Positions 61,755 to 64,000 of a stretch of DNA of 64,000 bases are shown here, piece by piece. Source of the DNA: Adiantum capillus-veneris. Its lineage: Eukaryota; Streptophyta; Polypodiopsida; Polypodiales; Pteridaceae. The stretch lies in the NCBI GenBank assembly GCA_014529385.2, contig CM043958.1:79879025-79943024 (forward strand), written 5' to 3'. The translations under genes and the position numbers were made by a program. Numbering within the stretch: position 1 is the first letter of the stretch; every line of letters begins with the position of its first letter. The notes under the pieces were generated by a model that saw only the letters and a program-made list of their open reading frames with translations, searched no databases and was not told the origin of the DNA.

Positions 61755-64000
61755 GAATTTATGCTTTTGGAATTGTAATGGATACCCATAAAATGTGGGA
61801 GTTGGCATAGATGAACTAACAAGCAAAGCTTATGTTGTATTTCTTGTTGAAACTTAGGAGCAGGATACCCAAAGGATTAATGTGTTGGAGAATTACAATG
61901 TACATTAATTGATGTGATAAAAGAATCTCAAACAATGAAGAGGACTAGGAGGGGTAGCATGTATTATTAAGAAAAGATTGGAAGATCTTGTATCAATTGT
62001 GAAAAATGACAAGCACAATTTTTATGTATGATTGCAAATTATGACACCAAAAAGAGCACCCATTTTTGTAGCCGATTTCCACATTGCTCATCATGATTCT
62101 CCCTTTTATGCTTGCATGGATAGAGATCATCCATTTTTTAATTTAGAGGAAGATATTGCTTATTTTATATGCAAAGGTGATGTTATTGTCTTTGGAGATA
62201 TAAATTCCCGCACAAAAATATTGCAACATGATAACAATTTGATATGCCATACATTTCAAGGGAGTTGGAGGAAGTTCACTTGTACAATCGTACTTCAATG
62301 GATGAGAAGAGTTGGATCACTATGGAAAGTTACTTTTACACATATGCAATAGCACGGGTATTCTCATTGCCAATGGTGTATCTTTGTGGAGTGGAACCAA
62401 TGGATCTACATGTAGAAAACATAATGGGGATAGTGTGATTGATTATATGCTGATCTCAAAAGCCATCATGTATTGCATAAAGAGTTTTACACTTGGTCAA
62501 TGGACCTCGGGTTCAGACCATCTCAGCAAAATGGAAGAGAATTTATCACTATGTATGGATTTAGAACGAGCACCAATGTACATTGCAATGGTTGATCAAA
62601 AGTTACGGATGACAAATATTCAACATGATGCACCATTGGAAACTAAATGGGAAGCTTTCAAGAAAAGTATTTCTTCTTGTGTCGAAAATGCTTTTCCATA
62701 AAGCATGTCCATGGTATCAACAAAGATAGATCACAGAAAAGGTGGTTTGATAAAGAATGTCAAGATGCTCAAAAGTCCTTGATAAAGATTGATGCAACTA
62801 TGGACAAAGGCAACTACCAAAGTCATTTGCATACATTCAAGGCATTCATTCAAAAGAAGAGAAGAAGATGGGAAGTAAAGCATCAATTTTTTCAAGTCCA
62901 AGAAAAGGCACGTGCATGTGAAAGATTTTGGAGAAACTTGAGGGGCAAGCGAGTTGAGAGTTTTGGTAACTTGAGTCTTGTGGATATGTACACACATTGT
63001 AGGAAACTACATGAGCAACCAAATGCTGAAAAAATGCCATTTTATGGTTCACTCCCATGTATGCCCTCTTTCTTTACCATTAGGGATGTGTGGGTGGGCT
63101 TGAAAAGGTGGCCACTCGCAAAGCAAAAAATCTTTAAGGTCTCAAGCCGAAAATGATTAAATGGAGGGGAGATTTTACAATGAGTGGATGTGTGATATGT
63201 TCAACCTTGCACTTCAACATGATATGTCTTATGATTGGAGTACTAATTGGGTCAAGCCTTTGCATAAAGGAGGGGATGTAAAGAATGTAAATAACTGCCG
63301 AACTATAATGATTGGGTCTCTTATGGCAAAGTTTTTTTGGGTACATAATGGAGATAAAATTGAGTGATTGGGATGAAGAGAATGGAAAGCATGCAAAAGG
63401 ACAAGTGGGTTTTCATTGATACCATAGCACCATTGATCATCTTGTTACTCTTCGTGCTCTCATGGAGGAAAGTCAATTGAAAGGCAAGCAATTGTATTGT
63501 TGCTTTGTTAACTTTAATAAAGCCTTTGATATGATTCCATCTAGCAATTTGTGGAGAAGGATGGAAGAACTCCGAGTGTCAAGTGAGTTTATGCTTGCGG
63601 TTTCTCAAATCTATGAGAAGGTGATGTGTCAATTACGCATGGGAATAGGAATTTCAGAAATTTTTGCAAGAACTATTGGGGTTAAACAAGGATGTCCATT
63701 GTCACCAACTCTCTTTGGTCTATGCATCCATCAATTAGAACAAATGATACTTGACTTTATGCAAGATGAAGACATTGAAGAGGTCACTATTTGTAATGCG
63801 GTAATCATGCTTTTGTTGTATACGGATGATATAATGCTTCTAGCACACACTTCAGAGGATGCACAAAAGCTTATGGTTGTCCTTGAGAAATTTTTCTTGC
63901 TTAGTGGGTTGATTGTGAATGAATCCAAAACAAAGGTAATGCTTATGAAAACCAACCATAAGGAGAAGCCATGCATTGTGTACAACAATGAGACACTTGA
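61755..64000 (+). pseudogene. LINE ORF2: endonuclease and reverse transcriptase, running off the right edge
   Basis: The APE-type endonuclease starts LCFWNCNG (about 61763) and continues with GGVACIIKKRLEDLVSIVK, a stop where Trp is expected (TGA near 62027), ADFHIAHHDSPFYACMD, VIVFGDINSRT, and, after frame changes, NGDSVIDYMLISK and SGSDHL. The RT follows: WVKPLHKGGDVKNVNNCRTI (63250), GQVGFHRYHSTIDHLVTLRA, motif A as FVNFNKAFD (catalytic Asp replaced by Asn, codon 63510-63512), motif B GVKQGCPLSPTLFGL, motif C YTDD (63819-63830) and GLIVNESKTKVM. Several shifts and stops occur. The window ends inside the RT domain. This lineage differs from the two zf-RVT LINEs to the left. Confidence 0.88.

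Overview
This is a 64-kb piece of a large, repeat-rich plant nuclear genome. The plant assignment rests on a TIC32-type chloroplast short-chain dehydrogenase gene, a decayed PLS-class pentatricopeptide-repeat (PPR) cluster, and Copia and Ty3/Gypsy elements with plant-type primer-binding sites (initiator-Met and tRNA-Asp). The style of the PPR repeats (ITYACILKACGS, NALVDMYAKCG) suggests a fern or other seed-free vascular plant. That is an impression from family style, not a proof. Names such as Copia-A are local labels.

Layout: (1) 1-9.4 kb holds a decayed Copia element (Copia-B, minus strand, running off the left edge) with a young, nearly complete Copia-A (1074-6791) inserted in its integrase. 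(2) 9.4-15.2 kb has a relic integrase, a truncated LINE (10.9-13.0 kb) and the 3' tail of another LINE. (3) 17.7-18.4 kb is an AT-rich array of self-complementary repeats. (4) 19.5-25.2 kb is a degenerate PPR cluster on the minus strand whose right part has become a minisatellite. (5) 26.2-28.5 kb holds the only clear host gene, an eight-exon TIC32-like gene (minus strand), complete except for one extra base in a homopolymer. (6) 28.6-40.7 kb is mostly non-coding, with long GA/CT/TG/G microsatellites, a LINE tail and a collapsed chromovirus. (7) 40.7-46.6 kb joins a truncated Copia-B to a truncated chromovirus, followed by an open reading frame of unknown role. (8) 46.7-61.4 kb is a Copia element (Copia-D, plus strand) whose gag is split by a 9.8-kb non-autonomous LTR element (48144-57967, minus strand). 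(9) 61.8-64 kb is a LINE running off the right edge.

The most interesting unit is the 9.8-kb non-autonomous element. It has 0.93-0.96-kb LTRs, a CACTA target-site duplication and a tRNA-Asp primer site. Its leader carries six copies of a 22-24-bp palindrome. It has a gag-type frame of about 1190 codons with a C-terminal array of W-x-P-K motifs, no recognisable pol, and a captured DEAD-box RNA helicase fragment next to the polypurine tract. Such an element would need pol functions in trans.

Most coding remains in the window are inactivated transposon genes. Several long frames are interrupted only by stop codons, many of them explicable as C-to-T changes, which fits methylated, silenced elements.
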